Shown: positions 1-8,489, numbered from the stretch's first letter. The stretch: 64,000 bases of DNA from Candidatus Enterococcus leclercqii (GCF_009933135.1 NZ_MAEH01000014.1:248001-312000), one strand, 5' to 3'. Numbers and translations are program-made. Notes: generated from the sequence alone by a model not told the origin.

Positions 1-534
1 AATTGGAAAGGTTCCATTCACATCGATGGGATTCCAGTAGGTCCCAAGACCAAAGAAACGGTTTCTTATTTGGCAAATCCTGACGATTTTGCGAGCGACT
101 CTCAAATTCAACAGGTACTAAATTTTTATGCCGATTTTTATGATAATTTTGATATCGGTAAGGCCCAGCAATTATTAGGTTTTATGAATTTGGAACCCAC
201 CGACAAGCTAAAAGGGTTATCCCGGGGGAATCGTGAAAAGCTGGCATTGGTGGCTACTTTGAGTCGCAAAGCAAAGGTTTATCTACTGGATGAACCGCTC
301 AGCGGGATTGATTTAATGGCGCGGGAAAAAATCATTGAATCAATGCTCCGCTGGTTTGAAGAGGACAGTCTGCTATTAATTACCACCCATCAAATCACTG
401 AAATCGAGAATATTACTGATGAAGTGATGATTTTAAAAGATGGTCAGATTGCTCTGCAAGCAGATTTGGAAACGGTGCGGGAGAAGCAGCAAACCGGCTT
501 AGAAGGTATTTATCGCCGGGTATTGACAAAGTAG
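1..534 (+). CDS. ABC transporter ATP-binding protein (5' end outside window)
   Basis: The reading frame is open from base 1, so the gene starts upstream and only about 177 C-terminal residues are visible. The Walker A loop is not in the window. What is seen is an ABC signature-like LSRGNREK, a Walker B segment VYLLDEPLSGID and the switch histidine in TTHQ, in the right order for an ABC ATPase. The signature is unusual (SRGN rather than SGGQ), as in small GntR-linked ABC systems of the YtrB type. The stop lies 13 bases before the next gene, a six-helix membrane protein, so the two probably form one transporter. The TTG at 70 would begin after the start of the fold and is not the true start. 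Substrate unknown. Confidence 0.85.
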   Translation, partial: NWKGSIHIDGIPVGPKTKETVSYLANPDDFASDSQIQQVLNFYADFYDNFDIGKAQQLLGFMNLEPTDKLKGLSRGNREKLALVATLSRKAKVYLLDEPLSGIDLMAREKIIESMLRWFEEDSLLLITTHQITEIENITDEVMILKDGQIALQADLETVREKQQTGLEGIYRRVLTK

Positions 535-547
535 GAGGGAACGTGTG

Positions 548-1300
548 ATGGGATTTAAAATTTTTCGCCAGCTTTTTCACGAGCACTTGAAACAATATCT
601 GATTGGTTTTCCAATTATCGTGATTGCAGAAACGATTTTGGCGTATCGGTTAGTTGTTTTTCTAGGAGATTCGCAAAAGGAAATCACCGTATCAGCGACA
701 GCTTTTCTAGGCTTTCTATTGGTTTTTATGTTCTTTTTTTCTGTGATGGAGAATATCTCTGCTATGAAGGTTTGGCAAAATCCCCGCTATCGGCTATTGC
801 CGGTCTCTTCGACGAAATTGTACTTTTCTGTGATGGGCTTTGCTGTTTTCAACCAGGTGCTGTATTTTGCATTTTTGGCACTTAGCTGGTTGGGAATTGC
901 CAACTCTGTTTTAACAGAAATAACCTGGCCGGGAATGGGAGATTTCTTTGATATTATTCGGACTGTCTTTGTTTTTTCTGTCTCTTTTTCTGTTATTTGG
1001 CAGGCTGCCGGATTGCTTACGATGACGATTGCCCAAAATTTCTTTTCCAAGCTTCGACCATTGATGGGAATCATCATTTTTATTGCGTTGATGTTTGCTG
1101 ATGCGGGTATCAGTCATTTAGGAGAACTCATGGACGGAGTAATTTTCAAGGATGTTAGCCAGACGTTCTTTTATTCCTTAGTGGGGAGAGGGCCGTTTGC
1201 ACTGCTGGCAGTGTTAGTGGGATTAGGAGTTGAGATCGCCTTAGGAATCTACGTTTTGAAACACTTTGCTGAGGCAGAAAGAAGGAATGAACATGTCTAA
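548..1300 (+). CDS. ABC transporter permease-like membrane protein, 250 aa
   Basis: This is a hydrophobic protein with about six predicted membrane segments and no enzymatic motif. It directly follows an ABC ATPase and precedes another one. A strong AGGAGG site at 533-538 serves the ATG at 548; a GTG three bases earlier would give one more residue. Its 3' end overlaps the next ATPase gene by 8 bases, which suggests translational coupling. By context it is the membrane half of the transporter whose ATPase is cut by the left edge. The family is poorly conserved and I cannot name a substrate; such pairs in Firmicutes often respond to cell-envelope stress or export peptides, but that is inference. 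Confidence 0.75.
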   Translation: MGFKIFRQLFHEHLKQYLIGFPIIVIAETILAYRLVVFLGDSQKEITVSATAFLGFLLVFMFFFSVMENISAMKVWQNPRYRLLPVSSTKLYFSVMGFAVFNQVLYFAFLALSWLGIANSVLTEITWPGMGDFFDIIRTVFVFSVSFSVIWQAAGLLTMTIAQNFFSKLRPLMGIIIFIALMFADAGISHLGELMDGVIFKDVSQTFFYSLVGRGPFALLAVLVGLGVEIALGIYVLKHFAEAERRNEHV

Positions 1301-2204
1301 CGTATTGGAATTGTCGAATATCTGGAAACGAATCGGTAAGAAGATGATCATCAAAAATGTTGCATTTACAGTCGAAAAAGGACAAATCGTAGGGCTGTTG
1401 GGACCAAATGGCGCTGGGAAAACAACTCTGATTCGAGTTATCGTTTCTTTGATGCAGCTGGATCAGGGGAATATCATGATCAACGGTATTTCCTTATCTA
1501 AAGACTATAAGAAGGCAATCGCGCAAGTCGGCGCCATCATCGAGAATCCCGAGTTTTACAACTACATGTCTGGATATGATAACCTGATGCAATATGTGCG
1601 GATGGCCCGCAAAGAGATTTCTAAAAAAGAGGTTGATGACGTGGTCAAGGCCGTGCATTTAGAAAACAATATTGATCAGAAGGTCAAGACGTATTCATTG
1701 GGGATGCGTCAACGCTTAGGTGTGGCTCAAGCGCTGCTGCATAAACCAGCGTTATTAGTCCTTGATGAGCCTATGAACGGTCTCGATCCAAAAGGAATGC
1801 GGGAATTTCGGGAGATGATGTTAGCCCTACGAGACCAGGGGATTTCTGTGTTGGTTTCCAGTCATCAGCTGAGTGATATCGAGCAAATCGCCGACCATCT
1901 CGTCATCTTGCAAAAAGGTGAAGTTACTCACCGAGTATCCATGGCTGAAATTAAAAACGGTTCTGGTAATGTAATTGAACTGATTACCAGCGATAATGCA
2001 GCTGCTGAAAAACTGCTGGCAGCCTCAGGATTTTTGAACCTTCATGCAGAAGGTGACAAAGTTTTTGTGACGACTAGTGAAGATCGTCGTAGCGAAATTG
2101 CCGCTTTGTTGGTCAAAAACGAGATTGGCTTATTGCAATTGAATCAAAAGGTCAATTCACTAGAAGATGTCTTCTTGGAATGGACCGAAGAGGGAGGCTT
2201 ATAA
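1293..2204 (+). CDS. ABC transporter ATP-binding protein, BcrA-like, 303 aa
   Basis: A complete ABC ATPase with Walker A GPNGAGKTT, signature SLGMRQRLG, Walker B LLVLDEPMNGLD and switch histidine in SSHQ. The C-terminal ~80 residues form the extension typical of the bacitracin/lantibiotic-immunity (BcrA, NatA) branch. ATG codons lie at 1287 and 1293; the GAAGGA at 1281-1286 leaves a normal 6-base spacer only for 1293, so that start is chosen. It overlaps the upstream permease by 8 bases and stops one base before the next permease, so it probably energises that protein. It may export peptides, antibiotics or sodium; the sequence does not decide between them. Confidence 0.85.
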   Translation: MSNVLELSNIWKRIGKKMIIKNVAFTVEKGQIVGLLGPNGAGKTTLIRVIVSLMQLDQGNIMINGISLSKDYKKAIAQVGAIIENPEFYNYMSGYDNLMQYVRMARKEISKKEVDDVVKAVHLENNIDQKVKTYSLGMRQRLGVAQALLHKPALLVLDEPMNGLDPKGMREFREMMLALRDQGISVLVSSHQLSDIEQIADHLVILQKGEVTHRVSMAEIKNGSGNVIELITSDNAAAEKLLAASGFLNLHAEGDKVFVTTSEDRRSEIAALLVKNEIGLLQLNQKVNSLEDVFLEWTEEGGL

Positions 2205-2205
2205 G

Positions 2206-3003
2206 ATGCTAGCACTTGTTAAAAATGAATGGATCAAATTGAGTAAAAAGAATTCGACTTGGATCATGTTGGGAATGCTAGTTCTATTGACTGGTGGGTT
2301 AAACTTTTTGACGGGCATGATCTCTTCAGGAGACGCCAGTGCCAACTCGATGTTTGCTTCTCTTTCCCAGATGACTTCATTTCTGAACTTGTTTGTGGTG
2401 ATTGTTGCCGCGTCTTCCATCGCTGAAGAATTTTCTCGCGGCACCATCAAATTTTTACTGATTCGCCCTTATTCCCGCACACAGATTTTTGCGGCCAAGT
2501 TCATCAATTCGTTACTGTTTGCTTTGTTGGGCACGGGCATCTTGTTTGTGACTTGTTTGGGAAGTGCCAACTTGTTTATGAAAGCTGAGTCTCCTTTTTT
2601 GAAGGCTGGTGGCTTTGGTGATTGGTCGGCGATGAAAGTGGCTTTAGTGACTGCCGGTGTCAATCTGATTCTAATCCTGTTTTATCTGGCGCTTACGATG
2701 TTCATCTCGGCTGCAATGCGTTCTCAGGCAATGTCGGTAGGCTTAGGTATTGGAATGCTGTTTGGTGCACCTCTGCTCAACAGTATGCTGATGATGGGGC
2801 AAGAAAAGTATCCTTGGCTGAAATGGAATATTTTTAACACTGCCAATATTAAAGAAACGATTCCCCAGCTGGCCGGTGTCAAACTGGAAGCCTATCTGAC
2901 CCTTGATTTTTGGCAGTCTTTAGGGGGGATTGGCGTCTATGGTGTGTTACTGTATATTTTTGCGAATTGGATTTTCAGTGCCCGTGATGTGGCGTTAAGC
3001 TGA
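2206..3003 (+). CDS. ABC-2 type permease, 265 aa
   Basis: A six-segment ABC-2 permease: a cytoplasmic start (LVKNEWIKLSKKNSTW), a first membrane helix, then the conserved EEFSRGTIKFLLIRPYSR region after the second helix, as in BcrB/NatB-like permeases. AGGGAGG at 2191-2197 precedes the ATG at 2206, which lies one base after the upstream ATPase stop. An in-frame upstream start at 2167 would run back into the ATPase gene and has no ribosome site. It is the last gene of a four-gene transporter run and is followed by a good terminator. Export of an antimicrobial or small peptide is possible but not shown. Confidence 0.82.
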   Translation: MLALVKNEWIKLSKKNSTWIMLGMLVLLTGGLNFLTGMISSGDASANSMFASLSQMTSFLNLFVVIVAASSIAEEFSRGTIKFLLIRPYSRTQIFAAKFINSLLFALLGTGILFVTCLGSANLFMKAESPFLKAGGFGDWSAMKVALVTAGVNLILILFYLALTMFISAAMRSQAMSVGLGIGMLFGAPLLNSMLMMGQEKYPWLKWNIFNTANIKETIPQLAGVKLEAYLTLDFWQSLGGIGVYGVLLYIFANWIFSARDVALS

Positions 3004-3020
3004 TTTTAAATAAAAAGAGT

Positions 3021-3070
3021 AGGCGCTTTTCGAAATTGTGAGGAATTTCGGGAAACGCCTTTTCTTTTGT
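3021..3070 (+). terminator. Rho-independent terminator after ABC transporter genes
   Basis: AGGCG and CGCCT form the base of a long hairpin that also pairs TCGAAATT with GGAATTTCG inside, followed by TTTTCTTTT. It ends the ABC operon. Confidence 0.8.
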
Positions 3071-3151
3071 TGGGATATCTAGTAAAATATCTCATTGAGA
3101 AGACTGCGCAGCTTTTGCCTGGGCAAGATCAAAGAGAAAGGAGGAATTGAG

Positions 3152-3385
3152 ATGCAAACACCGGTAGTCGTTTTATTGGTAGTCATCGCACTGTTGTTAG
3201 GTGCTGTGGGTGGTTTCTTTTTGGCCCGTAAATATATGCAAAACTATCTTGAACAAAATCCTCCCATTAATGAGGACATGCTGCGTTCTATGATGATGTC
3301 GATGGGGCAAAAGCCTTCTGAGAAAAAGATTCGTCAAATGATGGCGCAAATGAAAGGACAGCAGGCTGCTAATAAGAAAAAGTAA
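3152..3385 (+). CDS. YneF-family (UPF0154) small membrane protein, 77 aa
   Basis: A single N-terminal membrane helix (residues about 4-24) is followed by a charged cytoplasmic part with [25 protein letters not shown], which I recognise as the UPF0154/YneF family of Firmicutes. The ATG at 3152 has AAAGGAGG just upstream; the longer in-frame start at 3095 has no comparable site and would add a basic tail before the helix, so it is rejected. The gene stands alone between two terminators. Function is unknown in the family. The membrane anchor and the conserved length of about 75 residues support it as real. Confidence 0.85.
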   Translation: MQTPVVVLLVVIALLLGAVGGFFLARKYMQNYLEQNPPINEDMLRSMMMSMGQKPSEKKIRQMMAQMKGQQAANKKK

Positions 3386-3412
3386 GCAGACAGTGTCTTA
3401 GGCAATGTTACC

Positions 3413-3446
3413 AGCGGGCTGATTTTCGGCTCGCTGTCTTTTTTTG
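3413..3446 (+). terminator. Terminator after yneF-like gene
   Basis: AGCGGGC pairs with GCTCGCT (one G-T pair) across a 9-base loop, followed by GTCTTTTTTT. Confidence 0.82.
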
Positions 3447-3483
3447 TGGCTTGAAAGAATCACCTCGAAATACAGCCTTAAAT

Positions 3484-3590
3484 CTTGGAGAAAGCAGACT
3501 GGAAACAAGGATTCTCCGAGTGTTCAAAAGAGGCAATTGTGATTTAAAAGCAAATTTTTCCCTTGAGTTATTTAAAAACTCTGGTAATAG
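3484..3590 (+). promoter_or_regulatory. Promoter and leader inverted repeat before ABC exporter pair
   Basis: TTGAGT at 3563-3568 and TAATAG at 3585-3590 are 16 bases apart, with TGG giving an extended -10. Upstream, CTTGGAGAA (3484-3492) is repeated inverted as TTCTCCGAG (3512-3520), a possible operator. The rest of the 200-base gap holds nothing else I can name. Confidence 0.45.
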
Positions 3591-3649
3591 ACAACATTCA
3601 AGCTTATCAGAAAACAGAGGGAAGGCACTTATCAGAAAGAAGGTTGAAA

Positions 3650-5407
3650 ATGTCAATTTTCCGCAAGTTGGACTGGTTCTTTAAAAAGGAACGCAAAGCA
3701 TACTTGATTGGAGTCACTGCTCTGGTGCTGGTGGCTCTGGTTCAATTGATCCCACCAAAAGTAGTGGGGATCATTATTGATGAAATCGCTGATCATAATA
3801 TTCAAATGAAGTTGATTGTCTTTTGGATTGTGATTTTACTCTTGGCGGCTTTAGGCCAGTATGTTTTTCGCTATGTGTGGCGTATGAATATCTGGGGTGG
3901 GGCGGCTCGTTTAGAAAAAGATCTCCGGCGACAACTCTTTGATCACTTTACCAAGATGGATCACGTCTTTTATCAAGAGCATCGTACCGGTGATTTGATG
4001 GCTCATGCGACCAATGATTTAAATGCCATTCAAAATGTGGCAGGAGCTGGAATCCTGACTTTTGCCGATTCATTTATTACTGGCGGCGCTACGATTGTTG
4101 CCATGATTTTGTTTGTGGATTGGCGCTTGACTTTGATTGCGCTGCTGCCGTTGCCACTTTTGGCGGTGACGTCTCGGGTTCTAGGCTCCAAGCTGCACGA
4201 TGCTTTTCGTGATTCCCAAGAGGCGTTTTCTGATATCAACGACAAAACGCAAGAAAGTATTACCGGAATCAAAGTCATCAAAACATTTGGACAAGAAAAA
4301 GAAGACTTGGAAGATTTTCAGAAGAAGATTGACCAGGCCATCGTAAAAAATCGACGGGTTAACTTTCTAGATGCCTTGTTCGATCCGTTTATTACGGTGA
4401 TCATCGGAATCAGTTATGTCATCACCATCATTGTGGGTGGCCGTTTCATTATGCAAGGGACAATCACGATTGGTCAGATGGTTTCTTTCATCAGCTATAT
4501 TGGGATGTTGGTGTGGCCGATGTTTGCCATTGGCCGCTTGTTTAATGTTTTAGAACGAGGAAATGCAAGCTATGACCGGGTGGCAGAACTGCTGCAAAAA
4601 AAGACCCACATTGTGGAGAAAGCCGATGCAATCACTACTCCTGCTGAGGGTGATCTGAATGTGGAAATTGCTTCGTTTGCTTATCCGGATGCAGCTGAAA
4701 AAAAGGCTCTTGCACAGATTAAATTCGTATTGACCAAAGGAGAAACGTTAGGAATTGTTGGTAAGACTGGCGCCGGCAAAACAACACTCTTGAAACTTTT
4801 AATGAGAGAATACGACGATTACAACGGAAAAATCACGTTTGGCGATGTTGACATCAAAGATTATTCGTTGGACGCGCTTTTGCCGGCAATCGGGTATGTG
4901 CCACAAGACCATTTTCTCTTTTCTATGACCATTCGTGACAATATTCGCTTTGCTGATCCAAAATTGGCACAAGAAAAAGTTGAAGCGGCGGCTGCCTTGG
5001 CTGCCATTGATGAGGACATTAAAGGATTGCCCCAGGGGTACGACACCATGGTAGGTGAGCGGGGTGTTTCCCTTTCAGGTGGACAAAAGCAGCGAATTTC
5101 GATTGCGCGAGCATTGGTAGTAGATCCTGAATTACTGATTTTGGATGATGCACTATCAGCGGTGGATGCCAAGACCGAAGAAGCAATCTTATCAGGGCTA
5201 AAGAGCTATCGTAAACATAAGACGACCATCATTGCCGCCCATCGGCTAAGCTCTGTTATGCATGCCAAAGAGATTGTTGTTTTGGATGAAGGCCGGATCA
5301 TTGAAAGAGGAAGTCATGAAGAACTGTTGGCACTAGGCGGTTGGTATCACCGTATGTGGGAACGACAGCAGTTGGAAGCCAAAATCGAAGGAGGGGTTAC
5401 AGAATAA
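3650..5407 (+). CDS. Heterodimeric ABC exporter, subunit with degenerate Walker B, 585 aa
   Basis: A type-IV ABC exporter half: about six membrane helices in residues 15-300, then an ATPase domain with Walker A near 371-378 (GKTGAGKT), signature LSGGQKQR and switch histidine in AAHRLSS. Walker B reads LLILDD, so the catalytic glutamate is replaced by aspartate at residue 500. This marks the degenerate subunit of heterodimeric exporters such as BmrC/LmrC/EfrA. The ATG at 3650 has AGAAAGAAGG upstream; the longer frame start at 3563 overlaps the promoter and is rejected. It shares TAATG with the partner gene. Likely role is drug or lipid export; I cannot tell which enterococcal Efr pair it matches. 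Confidence 0.9.
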   Translation: MSIFRKLDWFFKKERKAYLIGVTALVLVALVQLIPPKVVGIIIDEIADHNIQMKLIVFWIVILLLAALGQYVFRYVWRMNIWGGAARLEKDLRRQLFDHFTKMDHVFYQEHRTGDLMAHATNDLNAIQNVAGAGILTFADSFITGGATIVAMILFVDWRLTLIALLPLPLLAVTSRVLGSKLHDAFRDSQEAFSDINDKTQESITGIKVIKTFGQEKEDLEDFQKKIDQAIVKNRRVNFLDALFDPFITVIIGISYVITIIVGGRFIMQGTITIGQMVSFISYIGMLVWPMFAIGRLFNVLERGNASYDRVAELLQKKTHIVEKADAITTPAEGDLNVEIASFAYPDAAEKKALAQIKFVLTKGETLGIVGKTGAGKTTLLKLLMREYDDYNGKITFGDVDIKDYSLDALLPAIGYVPQDHFLFSMTIRDNIRFADPKLAQEKVEAAAALAAIDEDIKGLPQGYDTMVGERGVSLSGGQKQRISIARALVVDPELLILDDALSAVDAKTEEAILSGLKSYRKHKTTIIAAHRLSSVMHAKEIVVLDEGRIIERGSHEELLALGGWYHRMWERQQLEAKIEGGVTE

Positions 5408-7188
5408 TGGAAGAAAATCAATCAGCTTGGTCTAAATCAATCCCTTTTTCCGAACAAAAGGTGATCATTAAGCGGATGTTCAAATTCGCCAAACCTTTTC
5501 GTAAGACCTTCTTTGGGGCCATTGGCTTTGCCCTCTTGTTATCGGTAGTCAATGTGCTTTTGCCGCGTATCATCCAGACCTTTATGGATGATTACCTGAC
5601 TCCTAAAACAGCAACCACTGAAATTATCTGGTTTTTTGCGGCGCTGTATCTTTTCGGTGTGGTCATGAAGGCAGTCATCTGGTTTTACCAGTGGTTTATG
5701 TATTCCATGGCTTCGCTGCGAACCTATCAGTTTGTGCGGACGAAATTGTTTGAAAAGCTCCATACTTTGGGGATGCGTTATTTTGATCAAACACCAGCAG
5801 GTTCCATCGTATCTCGAGTCTCCAATGATACAGAAACACTCTATGAATTTTGGTATGTCTTTTTGATGTTACTGACGGGTGTGTTTGCAGTCGCTTCGTC
5901 ATTTATTGCGATGTTTCAGATTTCTGCTAAGATCGCATTGGCAAACCTCGTATTTTTACCGATTCTCTTGGTAGTCATCTGGTATTATCAAAAATACAGC
6001 TCACGGATTTATCGCCGGATGCGGGAAAAGCTCAGTCAATTGAATACCAAGTTGAATGAGTCAATTTCGGGAATGAGAATCATCCAACAATTTCGCCAAG
6101 AAGCGCGTTTAAACGAAGAGTTTGAAACTATTAATGACGATTATCTGAAGACTCGCTTTGCCATGATCAAGACTAACTCGTTGTTGTTGTCACCGATTAT
6201 TAATTTTCTGTATGCTATCGCATTGGCGCTGTCATTGACTCTTTTCGGAATCGATGCGCTGCATTCTCCAGTAGAAGTGGGGTTAATTTATGCATTTACC
6301 ACTTATGTCCAAGCTTTTTTCAACCCCATGAGTCAGATGATGGATTATCTTTCAGTCTTCACAGATGGCATCGTAGCTTCCAGCCGAATTCTGCGGATTA
6401 TGGATGAAAAAGAATACACCCCGCAGCAAAATCCTGGAGCTGATCAGGTGATTCAAAAAGGGAAGATTGAATTTCGCAATGTCAGCTTTTCTTATGATGG
6501 ACAGCAAGACGTTTTGAAGGATATCTCCTTTGTGGCCCATCCCGGTGAAACCGTCGCACTGGTTGGTCATACCGGCAGCGGGAAAAGCTCGATTATCAAT
6601 GTATTGATGCGCTTTTATGAATTTACGGAAGGCCAGATCCTCATCGATGATCGGGATATCCGTGACTATCCGCTGGAAGAACTTCGGCAAAAGATGGGGT
6701 TGGTCTTACAGGATGCCTTCATGTTTTTTGGAGATATTTCTGACAATATCCGTTTGCTAAATCAAACGATTACTGACGAACAAGTTCAAGCTGCCGCCCG
6801 TTTTGTTCAAGCCGACAAATTTATTGAAAGTTTACCTGGGGGGTATCATGGGAAAGTAATCGAAAGGGGAGCGGGATATTCTAGTGGCCAGCGCCAACTG
6901 ATTTCTTTTGCCCGGACGATGGTCACTGATCCCAAGATTCTCGTGTTAGATGAAGCAACGGCTAATATCGATACGGAAACAGAAGGTTTGATCCAAGAAG
7001 GGTTAGCCAAGATGCGTCGAGGCCGAACCACGATTGCGATTGCTCACCGTCTGTCCACCATTCGCGACGCCGACACGATTTTGGTTTTGGACAAAGGTCG
7101 GGTTGTGGAACAAGGCAACCATGAAGAACTGTTGCAGCAAAACGGTCTGTATGCCGATATGTATAAATTACAATCAGCAGAAAATTAG
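5407..7188 (+). CDS. Heterodimeric ABC exporter, subunit with canonical Walker B, 593 aa
   Basis: The partner of the preceding subunit, starting in the overlapping TAATG with AAGGAGGGG upstream. It has six membrane helices (about residues 40-330) and an ATPase domain with Walker A GHTGSGKSS, Walker B ILVLDEATANID with the catalytic glutamate, and switch histidine AHRLST. The signature is altered to YSSGQ (residues 491-495) instead of LSGGQ. Together the two proteins would form one competent and one degenerate ATP site: the changed signature here faces the partner's Walker site. This is the known pattern of BmrCD/LmrCD/TM287-288 exporters. Substrate is unknown; multidrug export is the family expectation. 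Confidence 0.9.
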   Translation: MEENQSAWSKSIPFSEQKVIIKRMFKFAKPFRKTFFGAIGFALLLSVVNVLLPRIIQTFMDDYLTPKTATTEIIWFFAALYLFGVVMKAVIWFYQWFMYSMASLRTYQFVRTKLFEKLHTLGMRYFDQTPAGSIVSRVSNDTETLYEFWYVFLMLLTGVFAVASSFIAMFQISAKIALANLVFLPILLVVIWYYQKYSSRIYRRMREKLSQLNTKLNESISGMRIIQQFRQEARLNEEFETINDDYLKTRFAMIKTNSLLLSPIINFLYAIALALSLTLFGIDALHSPVEVGLIYAFTTYVQAFFNPMSQMMDYLSVFTDGIVASSRILRIMDEKEYTPQQNPGADQVIQKGKIEFRNVSFSYDGQQDVLKDISFVAHPGETVALVGHTGSGKSSIINVLMRFYEFTEGQILIDDRDIRDYPLEELRQKMGLVLQDAFMFFGDISDNIRLLNQTITDEQVQAAARFVQADKFIESLPGGYHGKVIERGAGYSSGQRQLISFARTMVTDPKILVLDEATANIDTETEGLIQEGLAKMRRGRTTIAIAHRLSTIRDADTILVLDKGRVVEQGNHEELLQQNGLYADMYKLQSAEN

Positions 7189-7295
7189 CAGACTGCAGAT
7201 TGTAAAGGTCTCACCATCAAACAAGAAATAGGCGACAGGCTCTTATCCAGTCTTACTCCAAGACTGTCGAGATTATTTCTTAAGGGCAAAATAAG

Positions 7296-7346
7296 ATGAC
7301 CGTCAGTAGCTGATTGTGTGGATCAGTTCCGACGGTCATTATTTGT
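7296..7346. terminator. Hairpin terminator between convergent genes
   Basis: ATGACCGTC (7296-7304) and GACGGTCAT (7331-7339) form a perfect 9-bp stem, with a smaller CTGAT/ATCAG stem inside, followed by TATTTGTAGT. It lies between the exporter and the convergent Nudix gene and may serve both. A weaker AGTCTT/AAGACT hairpin lies at 7250-7265. Confidence 0.6.
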
Positions 7347-7366
7347 AGTCGTCTTATTGCCATCGT

Positions 7367-8041
7367 TCATTTGGTTATTAGTTGAGTCTTTTTCAGCAGT
7401 TGGAGAATCAGTTTAGCGGTCAGTCCCCAGATTGGGCCATATTTGGTTTCGAAAACATAGATTTCTTCAAAAGCGTTGCCCCAAGGTTCGTGGTAGCGAG
7501 CTGGCAAGAAGAGGGTCTCAGCAGGTAAGAACCATTCTTTTTGCAAGGTATTGCTTTTTTCTTGATAGGGATGAATCAAAATGGGACATAAATAGCGTTG
7601 CGGCGGATTTTCAATAAAATAGGTGAGTGGCAGTGTGAAAACTTCTGCGACTTCTGCTGGTTGTGGGGTAAGTCCCGCAAGCTCTGTCACAGGAAATTCT
7701 CCTACAAAAGCTGAGATGCGCGTTCCGCTGGCAATTAGCAAAGTATCCAACTGCCCCCAAACATTTTCTGACGGCACCATGACACCGAGTTCTTCAAAAG
7801 TTTCTCGTAGAGCACCGCTGCAAGGTGAAGCATCTTTAGCGTCTACTTCTCCGCCAGGAAAGCAGATCTCGCCACCTTGACGAATCGTGGCTGCCCGCTT
7901 TTCAAAAAGCAGATGCCACTCACCATCTCCCTGGGTAAGTAATGGTAAGAAGACTGCGGCGTGAAACCATTGTTCAATCCCGTCAATTCCCGGTGTATGC
8001 TCAAGTGAAACGCGAATTTTTTCTGAAAGATTTTCTATCAT
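7367..8041 (-). CDS. Nudix hydrolase, CoA pyrophosphatase-like, 224 aa
   Basis: The Nudix box is recognisable (FPGGEVD... GALRETFEELGV), preceded by the LLFEKRAATIRQGGEICFPGG arrangement typical of the NudL/YeaB coenzyme A pyrophosphatase branch (UPF0035). Such enzymes split CoA into phosphopantetheine and 3',5'-ADP with a divalent metal bound by the RExxEE glutamates. The start at 8041 is chosen because GGAGGG lies 6 bases upstream; the 14-residue-longer frame lacks a site. It is a single gene, transcribed leftwards towards the terminator shared with the ABC exporter and divergent from the beta-glucoside locus. Substrate assignment is by family only. Confidence 0.82.
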   Translation of the reverse strand: MIENLSEKIRVSLEHTPGIDGIEQWFHAAVFLPLLTQGDGEWHLLFEKRAATIRQGGEICFPGGEVDAKDASPCSGALRETFEELGVMVPSENVWGQLDTLLIASGTRISAFVGEFPVTELAGLTPQPAEVAEVFTLPLTYFIENPPQRYLCPILIHPYQEKSNTLQKEWFLPAETLFLPARYHEPWGNAFEEIYVFETKYGPIWGLTAKLILQLLKKTQLITK

Positions 8042-8203
8042 CCTAATCCCTCCGCTCACATCATAACAAAAAGCTAAAGGCAATGAAAAGTGCCTGCTTT
8101 GTTTTTACTAATATTAAAAAGACAGAGCCTACTATTAGTGACTTCTATAAAATATCATAGAAAATCTAATTTGATGTCTTTTTGACTTTCTTTCAAAAAA
8201 GTG

Positions 8204-8232
8204 TTGACAGCGTTTTCGTCATTTGTTAGGAT
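8204..8232 (+). promoter_or_regulatory. Promoter P1 of licT/PTS operon with overlapping cre-like site
   Basis: TTGACA (8204-8209), 17 bases, TAGGAT (8227-8232). The cre-like TGACAGCGTTTTCG at 8205-8218 overlaps the -35 and matches 12 of 14 positions of the TGWAANCGNTNWCA consensus, so carbon catabolite repression through CcpA is expected. Confidence 0.72.
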
Positions 8233-8262
8233 ATAGATGAATTAAATAGACATCTTAAGTCT

Positions 8263-8292
8263 GGATAGTGATTGTGAAAAACAAGCTAAACC
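8263..8292 (+). promoter_or_regulatory. RAT (ribonucleic antiterminator) for LicT-type regulator
   Basis: The 30-base segment begins GGATAGTGATTG and ends CAAGCTAAACC, matching the BglG/LicT antiterminator pattern (GGAT..TGA....GC.AAACC). Its 3' end overlaps the left arm of the terminator that follows. Binding of the LicT-like protein encoded just downstream would block the terminator. Confidence 0.82.
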
Positions 8293-8335
8293 TGATGAAG
8301 CCACTTCTTTGGTGTGCATTCATTGGGTTTTTTTC
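8286..8335 (+). terminator. LicT-controlled terminator in leader
   Basis: AAACC-TGATGAA (from 8288) pairs with TTCATTGGGTTT (8319-8330) around GCCAC/TTGGTG-containing loop bases, followed by a run of T. Mutually exclusive with the RAT hairpin. Confidence 0.78.
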
Positions 8336-8384
8336 TATGTTTTCCTTGATTTCACTACTCAAAAAAAGTTAAAAAATAACTTAG

Positions 8385-8421
8385 TGAAAGCGTTGACACT
8401 TTAGATTTGATTGTTTATCAT
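8385..8421 (+). promoter_or_regulatory. Promoter P2 of licT with perfect cre
   Basis: TGAAAGCGTTGACA at 8385-8398 matches the cre consensus at every position. Its last six bases are the -35 (TTGACA, 8393-8398), followed after 17 bases by TATCAT (8416-8421). The promoter lies downstream of the RAT/terminator, so its transcripts escape antitermination control. An AT-rich palindrome (ATTATTATAATAAT, 8445-8458) follows. Confidence 0.75.
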
Positions 8422-8489
8422 TTAGATGTGATATGAATTAGAAAATTATTATAATAATCGTTCTAAAATGAACAATCGGGGGCTTGAAA

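Noticed and set aside
3451-3684. 77-codon frame across the exporter leader and start
   Set aside because: It has no ribosome site, overlaps the exporter gene in another frame and contains no recognisable family; probably chance.
8445-8458. ATTATTATAATAAT palindrome as a regulator site
   Set aside because: Short AT-rich palindromes are common in such intergenic DNA; no second copy was seen near the PTS genes.
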